64,000 bases of DNA from an uncultured Verrucomicrobiota bacterium (GTDB lineage: Bacteria; Verrucomicrobiota; Kiritimatiellia; CAIQIC01; Lenti-01). Shown in pieces: positions 1-8,804 of the stretch. The stretch is from the NCBI GenBank assembly GCA_937872095.1, contig CALMNW010000063.1, positions 1-64,000 of the forward strand, given 5' to 3'. Below the pieces are notes generated by a model. The model was not told where the DNA came from. It saw nothing but the letters and a program-made list of their open reading frames with translations, and searched no databases. The position numbers were made by a program, and so were the translations under genes. Each line of letters opens with the position of its first letter. Position 1 is the first letter of the stretch.

Positions 1-46
1 CAAACCAGCCTTTTCTTTATCCCCACCCGATTCCTATGGGACGGTA

Positions 47-122
47 GTGGAAAAATTCCCCAAAGTTTTTACGTAGCGTGGAAAAATCGGCCAAAGTTTT
101 TACGTAGCGTGGAAAAACGGGG
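47..122. repeat. 31-bp tandem repeat, two and a half copies
   Basis: Two 31-bp units (47-77 and 78-108) share a core reading CAAAGTTTTTACGTAGC and are followed by a third partial unit starting GTGGAAAAA. They differ only at four bases in the middle (TTCC versus CGGC). The block sits between the window start and the ahcY promoter. A related TAGCGTGGAAAAA string recurs near 53,509-53,521 before proA's 3' end, so this looks like an intergenic repeat family rather than a gene-specific control site. Confidence 0.8.
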
Positions 123-188
123 GTTTTCGGCGCGAGCCGCGCCGCGGGCGCGGCCAACCGCGATTCCCGGGGCGCGGGCGAACGGCCC

Positions 189-217
189 TTGCATCGGCAG
201 GGGGGGAAAGGTATAGT
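189..217 (+). promoter_or_regulatory. Sigma-70-type promoter of ahcY
   Basis: TTGCAT (189-194) and TATAGT (212-217) are separated by 17 bp, close to the housekeeping consensus. Transcription would start near 224, leaving a short 24-nt leader that carries the AAGGAG ribosome-binding site. I saw no SAH or SAM riboswitch in the leader, which is too short to hold one. Confidence 0.6.
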
Positions 218-247
218 TCCGGCCTGTTTTCAACCTCAAAGGAGTCG

Positions 248-1663
248 ATGATGGCAAAGCGCAAAAAGACGATGGACGCGGTGGTGAAGGACCTCAGCCT
301 GGCGGCGTTCGGTCGCAAGGAAATCGAATTGGCCGAGCACGAGATGCCCGGCCTGATGAGCGTCCGCGCGGAATACGCGAAGACGAAGCCGCTCAAGGGT
401 GCCCGCATCTCCGGGTCCATCCACATGACCATCCAGACGGCCGTCCTGGTCGAGACGCTGCAGGCGCTGGGCGCCCGCGTCCGCTGGGCCAGCTGCAACA
501 TCTTCTCCACGCAGGATCACGCGGCGGCGGCGCTGGCCGTCAAAGGCACGCCGGTCTTCGCCGTCAAGGGCGAGACGCTCAAGGAATACTGGGAATACAC
601 CGACCGCATCCTCGACTGGGGCAAGGAAGCGCCCAACATGATCCTGGACGACGGCGGCGACGCGACCCTGTTCGTGCATCTCGGCGTGAAGGCCGTGAAG
701 GAAGGCCTGAAGGTCTTGGCCGGCCCGTACGACAGCGAGGAGGAGGAAATCCTCAAGGCGCAGGTCCGCAAGGCCGTGAAGAAGAACCCGGACCGCTTCC
801 TCAAGATGGCCAAGAGCATCAAGGGCGTCACGGAAGAAACCACGACGGGCGTGCACCGCCTCTACCAGATGGCGGAGCGCAAGGAACTGCTTTTCCCGGC
901 GTTCAACGTGAACGACTCGGTCACGAAATCGAAGTTCGACAACATCTACGGCTGCCGCCACTCGCTGGTGGACGGCATCATGCGGGCGACGGACGTCATG
1001 ATCGCCGGCAAGGTGGCCGTGGTGGCCGGCTACGGCGACGTGGGCAAAGGCTCGTGCCAGTCCCTGAAGGGCCAGTGCGCGCGCGTGATCGTGACGGAAA
1101 TCGATCCGATCTGCGCCTTGCAGGCGGCGATCGACGGCTACGAGGTCATGACGATGGACGAGGCCTGCACGCAGGGCGACATCTTCGTGACGACGACCGG
1201 CTGCTGCGACGTCATCACCGACAAGCACATGCTGAAGATGAAGAACCTGGCCATCGTCTGCAACATCGGCCACTTCGACAGCGAGATCCAGACGGCGGCG
1301 ATGAAGAAGTACCGCTGGGAAGTGATCAAGCCGCAGGTGCACCGCATCTGGACGAAGAAGGACCAGTCGCTGTTGCTGCTGGCGGAAGGCCGCCTCGTGA
1401 ACCTCGGCTGCGCCACCGGCCATCCGAGCTTCGTGATGAGCAACAGCTTCACCAACCAGGTCATGGCGCAGGTCGAGCTGTTCACCCGCACGGCCAAGTA
1501 CCCGATCGGCGTCTACACCTTGCCGAAGAAGCTGGACGAGAAGGTCGCGCGCCTGCACCTCGGGCATCTCGGCGTGAAGCTGGACCGCCTGAACCGCAAG
1601 CAGGCCGCCTATCTCGGCGTGCCGGCGGACGGTCCCTACAAGCCCGAGCACTACCGCTATTGA
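248..1663 (+). CDS. ahcY: Adenosylhomocysteinase
   Basis: Cytosolic NAD-dependent enzyme that splits S-adenosylhomocysteine into adenosine and homocysteine, clearing the product that inhibits SAM methyltransferases. The 471-residue product has the NAD-binding GYGDVGKGS loop near residues 260-268, the family signature around SNSFTNQV, and the invariant C-terminal PYKPEHYRY. Its length fits the longer form common in many bacteria and eukaryotes. AAGGAG lies 4-5 bases upstream of ATG 248; a second ATG follows directly at 251 and either could be used. The gene appears to be a single transcription unit, with a strong promoter in front and an intrinsic terminator behind. Identification is secure. 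Confidence 0.97.
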   Translation: MMAKRKKTMDAVVKDLSLAAFGRKEIELAEHEMPGLMSVRAEYAKTKPLKGARISGSIHMTIQTAVLVETLQALGARVRWASCNIFSTQDHAAAALAVKGTPVFAVKGETLKEYWEYTDRILDWGKEAPNMILDDGGDATLFVHLGVKAVKEGLKVLAGPYDSEEEEILKAQVRKAVKKNPDRFLKMAKSIKGVTEETTTGVHRLYQMAERKELLFPAFNVNDSVTKSKFDNIYGCRHSLVDGIMRATDVMIAGKVAVVAGYGDVGKGSCQSLKGQCARVIVTEIDPICALQAAIDGYEVMTMDEACTQGDIFVTTTGCCDVITDKHMLKMKNLAIVCNIGHFDSEIQTAAMKKYRWEVIKPQVHRIWTKKDQSLLLLAEGRLVNLGCATGHPSFVMSNSFTNQVMAQVELFTRTAKYPIGVYTLPKKLDEKVARLHLGHLGVKLDRLNRKQAAYLGVPADGPYKPEHYRY

Positions 1664-1695
1664 TCGGATGTGCGGCAACGCCAAAACGGGACAGG

Positions 1696-1729
1696 ACGGG
1701 GCGCGCACAGCGCCCCGTCGTTTTTGTTT
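1696..1729 (+). terminator. Intrinsic terminator after ahcY
   Basis: A perfect 9-bp stem (ACGGGGCGC at 1696-1704, GCGCCCCGT at 1710-1718) encloses a 5-nt loop and is followed by CG and a T-rich run. It ends only 8 nt before the rlmN start codon, so it could also act as an attenuator of read-through into rlmN. Confidence 0.85.
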
Positions 1730-1737
1730 CGCATGAG

Positions 1738-2796
1738 ATGAAAATCGCGCTTCAAGGCTTGTTTCCCGAAGAGCTGCAGGCGTTGTGCCAGGCGGCGGGC
1801 CAGCCGGCTTTCCGCGGCAAGCAACTGTGGCAGTGGCTCCAGATCCAAGGCGCGACCGACTGGGCCCAAATGGGAAATCTGCCGCGCGCGCTGAAGGAAA
1901 AGCTGGCGGAAACCCATACGCCGGCCCCCGCGAAGATCCTGAAGGAATCCGGCGAACCCGGCGGCACCCGCAAGTGGCTCGTCGGGCTGGCGGACGGGGA
2001 AAGCGTCGAAACCGTGCTGATCCCCGCGCGCGAGCGGAACACGGTTTGCGTATCGACGCAGGTCGGCTGCAAGATGGGGTGCGCGTTTTGCGCCAGCGCC
2101 AAGTGCGGATTCGCGCGCGGCCTGTCGGCCGGGGAAATCGTCGCCCAGGTGCAGCTCGTCGCCGTCGCGCTGGGCAAGCGCCCCGACAACGTCGTCTACA
2201 TGGGCATGGGGGAGCCGTTCGACAATTACGACGAAACGCTCAGATCCGTGCGGATCTTGAACCATCCCGACGGTCTGAATATCGGTGCGCGGCGCATCAC
2301 CTTGAGCACCAGCGGCGTCGTGCCCGGCATCCGGCGGCTGGCGGGCGAGGGGCTCCAGGTGGAGCTGTCCGTTTCCCTGCATGCGCCGAATCCGGATCTG
2401 CGCCGGAAGCTGATGCCGATCGAGAACAAGTACCCGATGGACGAGCTGCTGCGGGAATGCGCGGACTACACGGCGAAAACCAAGCGCCACGTCACGTTCG
2501 AATATACGCTCGTGAAAGGCGTCAACGATTCCCTCCGCGACGCGGAAGAGCTCGCCGGGCGTTTGCGGCGATTCCCTTGCCGCGTGAATTTGATCCCGCT
2601 GAGCCCCGTCGATGAATTCGCGGGGGAGGCCCCGCCCCGCCCCGTGCTGGAGGCGTTTCTGCGCGCGCTGGAAACGCGCGGCGTGGAAGGGACCCTGCGC
2701 GAGTCCAAAGGCAAAGGGGTCGATGCCGCCTGCGGCCAGCTCCGCCGCCGCGCCCAATCCGGGGCGCTCCCGCAGAAGGAAGACCGGCCGGATTAA
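1738..2796 (+). CDS. rlmN: Dual-specificity 23S rRNA/tRNA adenine-C2 methyltransferase RlmN
   Basis: Radical SAM enzyme that methylates C2 of adenine 2503 in 23S rRNA and adenine 37 in some tRNAs. The 352-residue product carries the 4Fe-4S motif C111-x3-C115-x2-C118, the GMGEP motif (MGMGEPFDNY), and the C-terminal cysteine C332 in the DAACGQ context that forms the methyl-cysteine intermediate. The reading frame stays open far upstream into ahcY, but homology starts at MKIALQG, so ATG 1738 is chosen. No convincing ribosome-binding site precedes it, because the ahcY terminator occupies that space. Its stop overlaps by 4 nt the stop of the convergent zinc-ribbon gene. Confidence 0.95.
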   Translation: MKIALQGLFPEELQALCQAAGQPAFRGKQLWQWLQIQGATDWAQMGNLPRALKEKLAETHTPAPAKILKESGEPGGTRKWLVGLADGESVETVLIPARERNTVCVSTQVGCKMGCAFCASAKCGFARGLSAGEIVAQVQLVAVALGKRPDNVVYMGMGEPFDNYDETLRSVRILNHPDGLNIGARRITLSTSGVVPGIRRLAGEGLQVELSVSLHAPNPDLRRKLMPIENKYPMDELLRECADYTAKTKRHVTFEYTLVKGVNDSLRDAEELAGRLRRFPCRVNLIPLSPVDEFAGEAPPRPVLEAFLRALETRGVEGTLRESKGKGVDAACGQLRRRAQSGALPQKEDRPD

Positions 2797-3716
2797 AGAT
2801 CGTTGATCTTTTTCCCGGCGGGCGTTTGGGCCGGGGGCTCGGGAAGTTTCGTGCTCAGCAGGTGCTGGATGAAGGCTTCCCGGTAGTCGGGATCCATGCG
2901 GCGGCGCGAGGGGTTGTCCAGCACGTTCAGCGGCACGCCGATTTGACCGAGCGGCGTGGCCACCAACGCCACGCGATCCGCGCCCGAACCCGCATAGCCC
3001 ATGAAGGTGCCTTTGTCGAGAACCCCGTTTTTGCGGCGGAGCTCGACGGCGTCGTTGACCTTGTAGAGCGGTTCGCGGCTGGCAAGCTGCAAGCGGAGAG
3101 TGCGCTCGGCCTGGGCCTTCTTGGCGGCGAAAGCAGCTCGTTCGGCTTCGGCTTTTTGAGCGGCGAGTTCTTCGGGAGTCGGCTTGGGCGGGGGCGGGGG
3201 TTTGGGCGCAGCGACGGGCTTTTTGGAGGCGGGGGGTTCTGGGATCGCCTCGTTCGTCTCGGTGGCCGTTGCATCCGGCTGGACCTGCGGCGCCGGGGCG
3301 ACGGTCGCCGGCTCTTCGGCCGGCGCGAATTCGGGCGGCGGCGTTTCGGGTTCGGGCCAAAACAGATAGCCCGCGCCGGCCGCCAGCGCGATCAAGATGC
3401 CGCCAAGGAGGAGAATGAACCCCAGATTCGCCGCGAACCAATTTTTCTCGCCGGGTTTTTTGCCGGTGGCGAAATTGTAGCCGCAATGCACGCAGATCAC
3501 GGCGTCCCGGGCGACCTGATGCCGGCAGGAAGGACAGGGCTTGGCGCCCGACAGATTGGGGGCGTCGTGCTGGACGGTCAGGGTTTTCGGCGCGGCGGAA
3601 GGCATCTCGACCACGTTCTGCTTGCCGCAGTGGGGACAGTCGATCTGGGGCAGACCGCTGGAACTGTCGAAATCGAACGGCTGCTGGCAAAACTGGCAGT
3701 TGACTTTGACGAACAT
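2793..3716 (-). CDS. Double zinc-ribbon, single-pass membrane protein of unknown function
   Basis: The 307-residue product has two CxxC...CxxC zinc ribbons (C7/C10/C27/C30 and C61/C64/C75/C78), one hydrophobic segment at about 97-119, a proline-rich stretch (about 121-175), a charged alanine/glutamate-rich segment that may be a coiled coil, and a C-terminal region of about 85 residues. That tail resembles small beta-barrel modules that sense or bind at the cell surface, though I cannot name the family. It lies 27 nt downstream of glyQS on the same strand, so the two are probably cotranscribed. The ribbons should be cytoplasmic and the tail external or periplasmic. Function is not known. Confidence 0.8.
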   Translation of the reverse strand: MFVKVNCQFCQQPFDFDSSSGLPQIDCPHCGKQNVVEMPSAAPKTLTVQHDAPNLSGAKPCPSCRHQVARDAVICVHCGYNFATGKKPGEKNWFAANLGFILLLGGILIALAAGAGYLFWPEPETPPPEFAPAEEPATVAPAPQVQPDATATETNEAIPEPPASKKPVAAPKPPPPPKPTPEELAAQKAEAERAAFAAKKAQAERTLRLQLASREPLYKVNDAVELRRKNGVLDKGTFMGYAGSGADRVALVATPLGQIGVPLNVLDNPSRRRMDPDYREAFIQHLLSTKLPEPPAQTPAGKKINDL

Positions 3717-3743
3717 GGCGGGCCTCCCGGGTTGGGCAAGGGT

Positions 3744-5324
3744 TTATCCGATTGCCGCGTCCATTTTCTCGATCAAGGCCGGAATCGTCAAGCGTTCCTG
3801 CTGCATGCTGTCGCGGTCGCGCAACGTGACGGTACCGTCTTCGAGCGTCTGGAAATCGACGGTGACGCACCAAGGGGTGCCGGCTTCGTCCATGCGGCGA
3901 TAGCGGCGGCCGATGGCGCCGGACTCGTCCCAGAAGCAGTTCCAGCGGCGCTGGAGCTTGGCGAAGATCTCGCGGGCCTTGCCGTAGAGTTCGGGCTTGT
4001 TCTTCACCAGCGGGAAGACGCCGAGCTTGATGGGGGCGATGGCCGGATGGAAGCGCATGACGGTGCGCTGGTCGGTCTTGCCCTTGTCGTCCGTCAGGGT
4101 TTCCTCGTCGTAGGCGTTGCAGAGCAGCGCCAGCGCGAGGCGGTCGGTGCCCGCGGAGGGTTCGATGACGTGTGGCACGTATTTGCCTTCGAGGAGCTTC
4201 GTCGCGAACGCGCGGGCATCCTCCTCGGTTTTGCCGCGGCCGGTCCAGTCGGCGACGACTTTTTGGACGAAGGCCTCCTTGGCGCTGGCGTCCAGCTTGT
4301 CGGCGGCCTGCTTGAGGGCCTCGTCGAACACGTCCATGCCCTTGCCGGAGTGCTTCTGGTGCTGGCTCAGGTCGAAATCGGAACGGGCGGCGATGCCTTC
4401 GAGTTCCTGCACGCCGAAGGGGAAGGCGTATTCGATGTCCACGCAGGCGCGGGCATAGTGGGCGAGTTCGTCGCCGACCTGCCAATACTGCTCGAGATCG
4501 GCGGCCGGCAGGCCGATGGCGCGATACCAGGACAGGCGCTGTTCGACCCAATAGCGGTGCCAGACTTCCCAGCCCCAGCTTTCCTGCGGTTCGCCGGCGA
4601 GGTCGGGATTGTCCGCCAGCGTCGTGACCTTCCCGCAAATCAGTTCGATGGCTTCGTCGGGCCGGATGAAGAATTCCAGCTCCATCTGCTCGAATTCGCG
4701 CGAACGGAACGTGTAGTTGCGCGGATTGATCTCGTTGCGGAAGCTCTTGCCCATCTGCGCCACGCCGAAGGGCACTTTCTGGCGCGCGGTGGCCACGATG
4801 TTGTTGAATTGGGCGAAGATCGCTTGCGCGGTTTCCGGGCGCAGCCAGACCACGTTGGACTCGTCCTCGACGGGGCCGACGAACGTTTTGAACATCAGGT
4901 TGAAGCTGCGGGGCGGGGTGAGGTTCTTGGAGCCGCACTCGGGGCATTTCACGCCGTCGGGCAGGGTGAAAACCGCTCCGTTTTTGGCCAGTTCCAGACC
5001 TTGATCCTCGCAGAGCTGGTCGGCGCGGAAACGCTTGCGGCAGTCCTTGCAGTCCACCATCGGGTCGGCGAACCCGTCGGCGTGGCCGGACGCCTTCCAA
5101 ATGGCCGGGTGCATGATGATGGAAGCTTCGAGACCCACGACGTCCTCGCGGCTGCGGACCATGGCTTTCCACCAGGCGTCCTTGATGTTGCGCTTCAGCT
5201 CGCAGCCCAGCGGACCGTAGTCCCAGAAACCGTTGATGCCGCCGTAGAGTTCCGAAGATTGGAAGATGAAGCCGCGCCGCTTGCAGAGGGAGGCCAAGGT
5301 TTCCATGTTGATGCTTTTGCTCAT
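3744..5324 (-). CDS. glyQS: Glycine--tRNA ligase, single-chain homodimeric type
   Basis: Class II aminoacyl-tRNA synthetase that charges tRNA-Gly. The 526-residue product is the alpha2 form, not the separate glyQ and glyS subunits of most Proteobacteria. It shows the N-terminal FWDYGPLG segment, a zinc site (C92, C95, C127, C130), motif 2 around FRNEINPR, and the C-terminal anticodon-binding domain with the FHPAIAPIKLGVFPL segment. The frame is open for 71 codons further upstream, but those encode non-homologous basic sequence; the start MSKSINMETL at 5324 matches the family. It heads a likely two-gene operon with the zinc-ribbon gene and is divergent from the large secreted protein at 5434. 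Confidence 0.96.
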   Translation of the reverse strand: MSKSINMETLASLCKRRGFIFQSSELYGGINGFWDYGPLGCELKRNIKDAWWKAMVRSREDVVGLEASIIMHPAIWKASGHADGFADPMVDCKDCRKRFRADQLCEDQGLELAKNGAVFTLPDGVKCPECGSKNLTPPRSFNLMFKTFVGPVEDESNVVWLRPETAQAIFAQFNNIVATARQKVPFGVAQMGKSFRNEINPRNYTFRSREFEQMELEFFIRPDEAIELICGKVTTLADNPDLAGEPQESWGWEVWHRYWVEQRLSWYRAIGLPAADLEQYWQVGDELAHYARACVDIEYAFPFGVQELEGIAARSDFDLSQHQKHSGKGMDVFDEALKQAADKLDASAKEAFVQKVVADWTGRGKTEEDARAFATKLLEGKYVPHVIEPSAGTDRLALALLCNAYDEETLTDDKGKTDQRTVMRFHPAIAPIKLGVFPLVKNKPELYGKAREIFAKLQRRWNCFWDESGAIGRRYRRMDEAGTPWCVTVDFQTLEDGTVTLRDRDSMQQERLTIPALIEKMDAAIG

Positions 5325-5433
5325 AATGGGCCGCAGGATGCGCCAAAACGTCCCCCGCGTCAAGCGGCGGAGACGGGGGGGAGGCTTGCCTAAGGCATGT
5401 CGGTTTGCTATCCAGACAGGCGGGAGTTGCGAT

Positions 5434-8400
5434 ATGGGAAACAGGTGCTTGGACAGACGGCAACGAATGGCGGTGATTCTGGCGGGGTTGTGCGGAATCT
5501 TGCTGGCCCGGGAAGGAACCGGGCAGGGGGTCGTCACGAGCCGTTTCCAAAACGGCGTTTCGCCCTCGGCGGCCTATGCCGGTGCCTCCGATTCCACCCT
5601 GCGCTCGCTTTCGGGCTATACCTACGGCATGCAGTCGCTCGGGCGCGACGCGGCGTTCGATCCGCGCTGGGCCGACGGCGAAGGCGCCGGACTGTTGCGT
5701 TTCGACCTCTCTTCGATTCCGACCTATGCTTCGGTTTCTTCCGCCACGCTGCGGATCTGGCTCGCCGCCGACGAAAACGAGACGAATTCCGGCCAGCTCG
5801 AAGCCTATCGCCTGCTCGATCCCGACGGGACGGGCCTCTGGCAGGAAAACACCAACGCCGTCGAAGCCGATTACGGGACCGCCGATCCCGCCGCGGCGAT
5901 GGGCTGTGCCGCCTACAAACGGCCCAACGTGGTTTGGAGCGGCGCGGAGGGGCGCGTGACCGACGTCACCGGCGGGGTGGCGCGGACCGCTCACGTGGCC
6001 GGAACAAGCGAGTGGATCGAACTGGACGTGGCGGCGGACGTGCAGGATTTCATCCAAGTTCCCGCCAGCAACCTGGGATGGCTGGTGCAGGCCGAAACGG
6101 ACGACACCCTGCGCGGCGATTTGTTCACCTGCGACGCGCTCGCCGCATCGAACCGGCCGTCGCTGGAGGTGGTTTACGGCTTGCCGGACGAGGTGCCGCC
6201 GATTGCCGACGCCGGGCCGGACCAGGAATTGACGGACGACGACGCGGACGGCTGGGCAATCGCCGATCTCGACGGTTCCGCGTCGTACGATCTGGACGGG
6301 ACGATTATCCAGTACGCCTGGTCCACGGGCGGCGTGCAGATGGCCACCGGGGAACTGGCGCAAGTCGCCTTGCCGTTGGGGACGAATCTCGTCGTCCTGA
6401 CCGTCACGGACGACGAGGCCTTGGAGGATGCGGATACCGTCCAGATCGTGGTGGCCGCCGTTCCCACCAACGAGCCGCCGGTTTTCATTCCCATCGGCAA
6501 CCAAACCGCTTGGGTGGGCTACGAACTCCAATTCTCCCTGAACGCCTCGGATGCCGACGGCGATTCCGTGATTTTCACCGCGTCCAATCTGCCGCCCGGG
6601 GCGGTTTTTCTGGCCCCGCAGTTCAGTTGGACGCCGACGGCGGCCCAAACAGGCACGTACGCGGGCGTGGGATTTTATGCGGACGACGGCCACGGGGGCA
6701 CCGATTCGGAATTCATCGCCATTGCCGTGCAGGCAGCCGGCGCGGGCGGCACGACCTGGTACGTGCGGGTGGACGGCGGTTCCCCCGATGAATGCTCGGG
6801 CCGGGTCGACGCTCCGTATCCCGGTTCCGGGAGCAACCAGCCCTGCGCGTGGGACCACCCGTTCCGCGCGTTGCCTCCCGGCGGAACGCCGCGCATCGCC
6901 GGCGGCGACACCGTGCTGATCGGTCCCGGCAGCTACCGGATGGGCTACGGCGCGCCGGGAGCGGAGACTTGCGCGAGCGACTATCCGTGGGACTGCGTCA
7001 TGCCGCCGATTCCCGGCGGGCCGAATCCGTCGAACCCCACGCGCATCCTCGGGGCGGGGTGGGCCTCCGGCTGCACGAACAAGCCGGAACTCTGGGGCGC
7101 CGAACGCGCCTTCGCCATCTTGGATCTGACCGGGGCGACGAACGTGGAAATCGGATGCCTGGAGATCTCGGACCACCTGGGCTGCGTGGAATCCCACAGC
7201 GGGGGCATTCCCTGCCCGCGGGAAACGTATCCCTTCGGCGACTGGGCCGAGCGCGGCATCTACGCGGAGGATGCGGCCAATGTCTATCTGCACGATCTCG
7301 ACGTCCACGGCTTGGCCCATGCGGGCATCCACGCGGGACGTTTGGCCGATTGGAGGGTGGCCGACGTGCGGGTGGCGGGCAATGGCTGGGTGGGGTGGGA
7401 CGGCGACGTCGACGGGGACGACGGCAATGCCGGGACCATGGCGTTCACCAATTTCACGGTGGAATGGAACGGCTGCGGCGAAACCTATCCCGGCGGCCAG
7501 CCGACCGAATGCTGGTCGCAGGAGGCGGGCGGCTACGGCGACGGGTTCGGGACGGGCGAAACGGGCGGCAATTGGACGTTCGACAATTGCGCGTTTCTCC
7601 ACAACACGTCGGACGGGCTGGATCTGCTCTACGTGACGCGCACCGGATCCACGATCGCGGTGCGCCGCACGATTGCGGAAGGCAATGCCGGCAACCAGCT
7701 CAAGACCGCCGGAGCGACGGTCATCGACAATTGCATCGCCGTCGGCAACTGCGGGTTCTTCGAAGGGCAGACCTTCACCTACTGGGTGGATCCTTGCCGG
7801 GCCTTCGGCAACGTCCTCTCGCTGGATCTCGGTCCCGGCGACCAGGTCTCGGTTTTGAATTCCACCATCACGGGAGAAGGCGATTGCCTGGTGCTGGCCG
7901 TGTCCCGCGACGCCTCGTCCGATGGAACCGAGAGGGTTTTGTTGCGCAACAACGTGTTTCTGGGGCATACCGATTTCCACCAGACGTTTGAAAACACCTG
8001 CCTGACCTGGGGGGAGAGCTTCTTGGCCGATCCCTTCGACGTGGATTACTCGGTCATTCAAAACGTGAAGGACGACCCTTGCCCGGTGGGCCCGCACGAT
8101 CTCTGCGGAAATCCGCAGCTCGTCGGGATGACGCTGGACGCGTTCGACGCGATGCCGCTTTCCAACAGCCCCGCCATCGATGCCGGGGTGGATCTGCCGG
8201 CCAGCGGTCCCGACGTCGACGGCCGGCCGCGTCCGCTGGACGGAAACGACGACGGCACGAACCGCTGGGATATCGGCGCCGTGGAATACGTCCACCCTGC
8301 GGCCGATTCCGACGGAGACGGCATGCGCGACGCAGACGAAATCGCGGCGGGCACCGACGCTACCGACGGGGCGTCCCTGTTCACCTTCGATTTCACCCCG

Positions 8401-8595
8401 TCGCCGTCCGGTCCTGTCCTGAACTGGTGGGGCGCGGCCGGACGCTTCTACGACGTCGAAAGCGCCCTGGAATCCACCGGCGCCTGGTCCTCGGTGGAAG
8501 GGGCCACCAACTTGCCCGGCGCGGATGCCGCTTTGGCCTGCACCAATTTGGCGGAGGCCACGCGCTATTACCGCCTTCGCGTTCGTCGCCCCTAA
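5434..8595 (+). CDS. Large secreted DNRLRE / PKD-like / beta-helix surface protein
   Basis: A 1053-residue exported protein. After an N-terminal signal-like segment (about 1-30) come a DNRLRE-type domain (about 85-250; LRFDLSSIP opening and a closing SLEVVYG strand), a PKD/Ig-like domain (about 252-342; ADAGPDQ and TVTDDE motifs), a second cadherin/Ig-like domain (about 345-435; NASDADGD), a long right-handed beta-helix region (about 440-950) opening with TWYVRVDGG, a calcium-binding DSDGDGMRDADE repeat, and a short C-terminal sandwich domain ending YYRLRVRRP. The frame is open further upstream into glyQS; ATG 5434 is chosen because GGGAG lies about 7 nt upstream and it begins the signal segment. 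Beta-helix domains often bind or cleave polysaccharides, but no catalytic residues are recognised. Substrate unknown. Confidence 0.8.
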   Translation: MGNRCLDRRQRMAVILAGLCGILLAREGTGQGVVTSRFQNGVSPSAAYAGASDSTLRSLSGYTYGMQSLGRDAAFDPRWADGEGAGLLRFDLSSIPTYASVSSATLRIWLAADENETNSGQLEAYRLLDPDGTGLWQENTNAVEADYGTADPAAAMGCAAYKRPNVVWSGAEGRVTDVTGGVARTAHVAGTSEWIELDVAADVQDFIQVPASNLGWLVQAETDDTLRGDLFTCDALAASNRPSLEVVYGLPDEVPPIADAGPDQELTDDDADGWAIADLDGSASYDLDGTIIQYAWSTGGVQMATGELAQVALPLGTNLVVLTVTDDEALEDADTVQIVVAAVPTNEPPVFIPIGNQTAWVGYELQFSLNASDADGDSVIFTASNLPPGAVFLAPQFSWTPTAAQTGTYAGVGFYADDGHGGTDSEFIAIAVQAAGAGGTTWYVRVDGGSPDECSGRVDAPYPGSGSNQPCAWDHPFRALPPGGTPRIAGGDTVLIGPGSYRMGYGAPGAETCASDYPWDCVMPPIPGGPNPSNPTRILGAGWASGCTNKPELWGAERAFAILDLTGATNVEIGCLEISDHLGCVESHSGGIPCPRETYPFGDWAERGIYAEDAANVYLHDLDVHGLAHAGIHAGRLADWRVADVRVAGNGWVGWDGDVDGDDGNAGTMAFTNFTVEWNGCGETYPGGQPTECWSQEAGGYGDGFGTGETGGNWTFDNCAFLHNTSDGLDLLYVTRTGSTIAVRRTIAEGNAGNQLKTAGATVIDNCIAVGNCGFFEGQTFTYWVDPCRAFGNVLSLDLGPGDQVSVLNSTITGEGDCLVLAVSRDASSDGTERVLLRNNVFLGHTDFHQTFENTCLTWGESFLADPFDVDYSVIQNVKDDPCPVGPHDLCGNPQLVGMTLDAFDAMPLSNSPAIDAGVDLPASGPDVDGRPRPLDGNDDGTNRWDIGAVEYVHPAADSDGDGMRDADEIAAGTDATDGASLFTFDFTPSPSGPVLNWWGAAGRFYDVESALESTGAWSSVEGATNLPGADAALACTNLAEATRYYRLRVRRP

Positions 8596-8655
8596 TCCCT
8601 TCCCCCCGATGAGGATGGCCGCGCCAGCGGCACGGCGAGCCGGTTTTGCGGCGAT

Positions 8656-8685
8656 TTCATAACAGGCAAATATATGCGTTATGAA
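8656..8685. repeat. Small inverted repeat in the intergenic region
   Basis: TTCATAAC (8656-8663) and GTTATGAA (8678-8685) form a perfect 8-bp inverted repeat around a 14-nt AT-rich loop, in the 209-nt gap before the adhesin-like gene at 8805. There is no T tract after it, so a terminator is unlikely; an operator or a structured leader is possible. Confidence 0.4.
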
Positions 8686-8804
8686 TGCAGGCCGGATTCA
8701 AGCGGTCCGCGCCGCGAAAAACATGGAATCCGGGCTTGACGGATAGGGGAAGCAATCCAGAAAATAAAGCAGAAGAGAAAACCGCACCGTCAAGGAGGTT
8801 GCAC

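Noticed and set aside
124..247. Possible SAH/SAM riboswitch in front of ahcY
   Set aside because: The predicted transcript starts near 224, leaving a 24-nt leader, and no consensus core of a known SAM or SAH riboswitch was recognised.
236..1708. A 490-codon antisense frame across ahcY
   Set aside because: Low-complexity H/R/D-rich translation with no homology; ahcY on the other strand is certain.
2826..5393. An 855-codon plus-strand frame opposite glyQS
   Set aside because: It is opposite a verified tRNA synthetase and has a shadow-type composition.
1657..8295. A 2212-codon open frame on the minus strand
   Set aside because: It is an antisense or alternative-frame shadow: it runs opposite rlmN and the 1053-aa secreted protein and out of frame with glyQS and the zinc-ribbon gene, all of which have clear homology. 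Long stop-free frames are expected in DNA this GC-rich.
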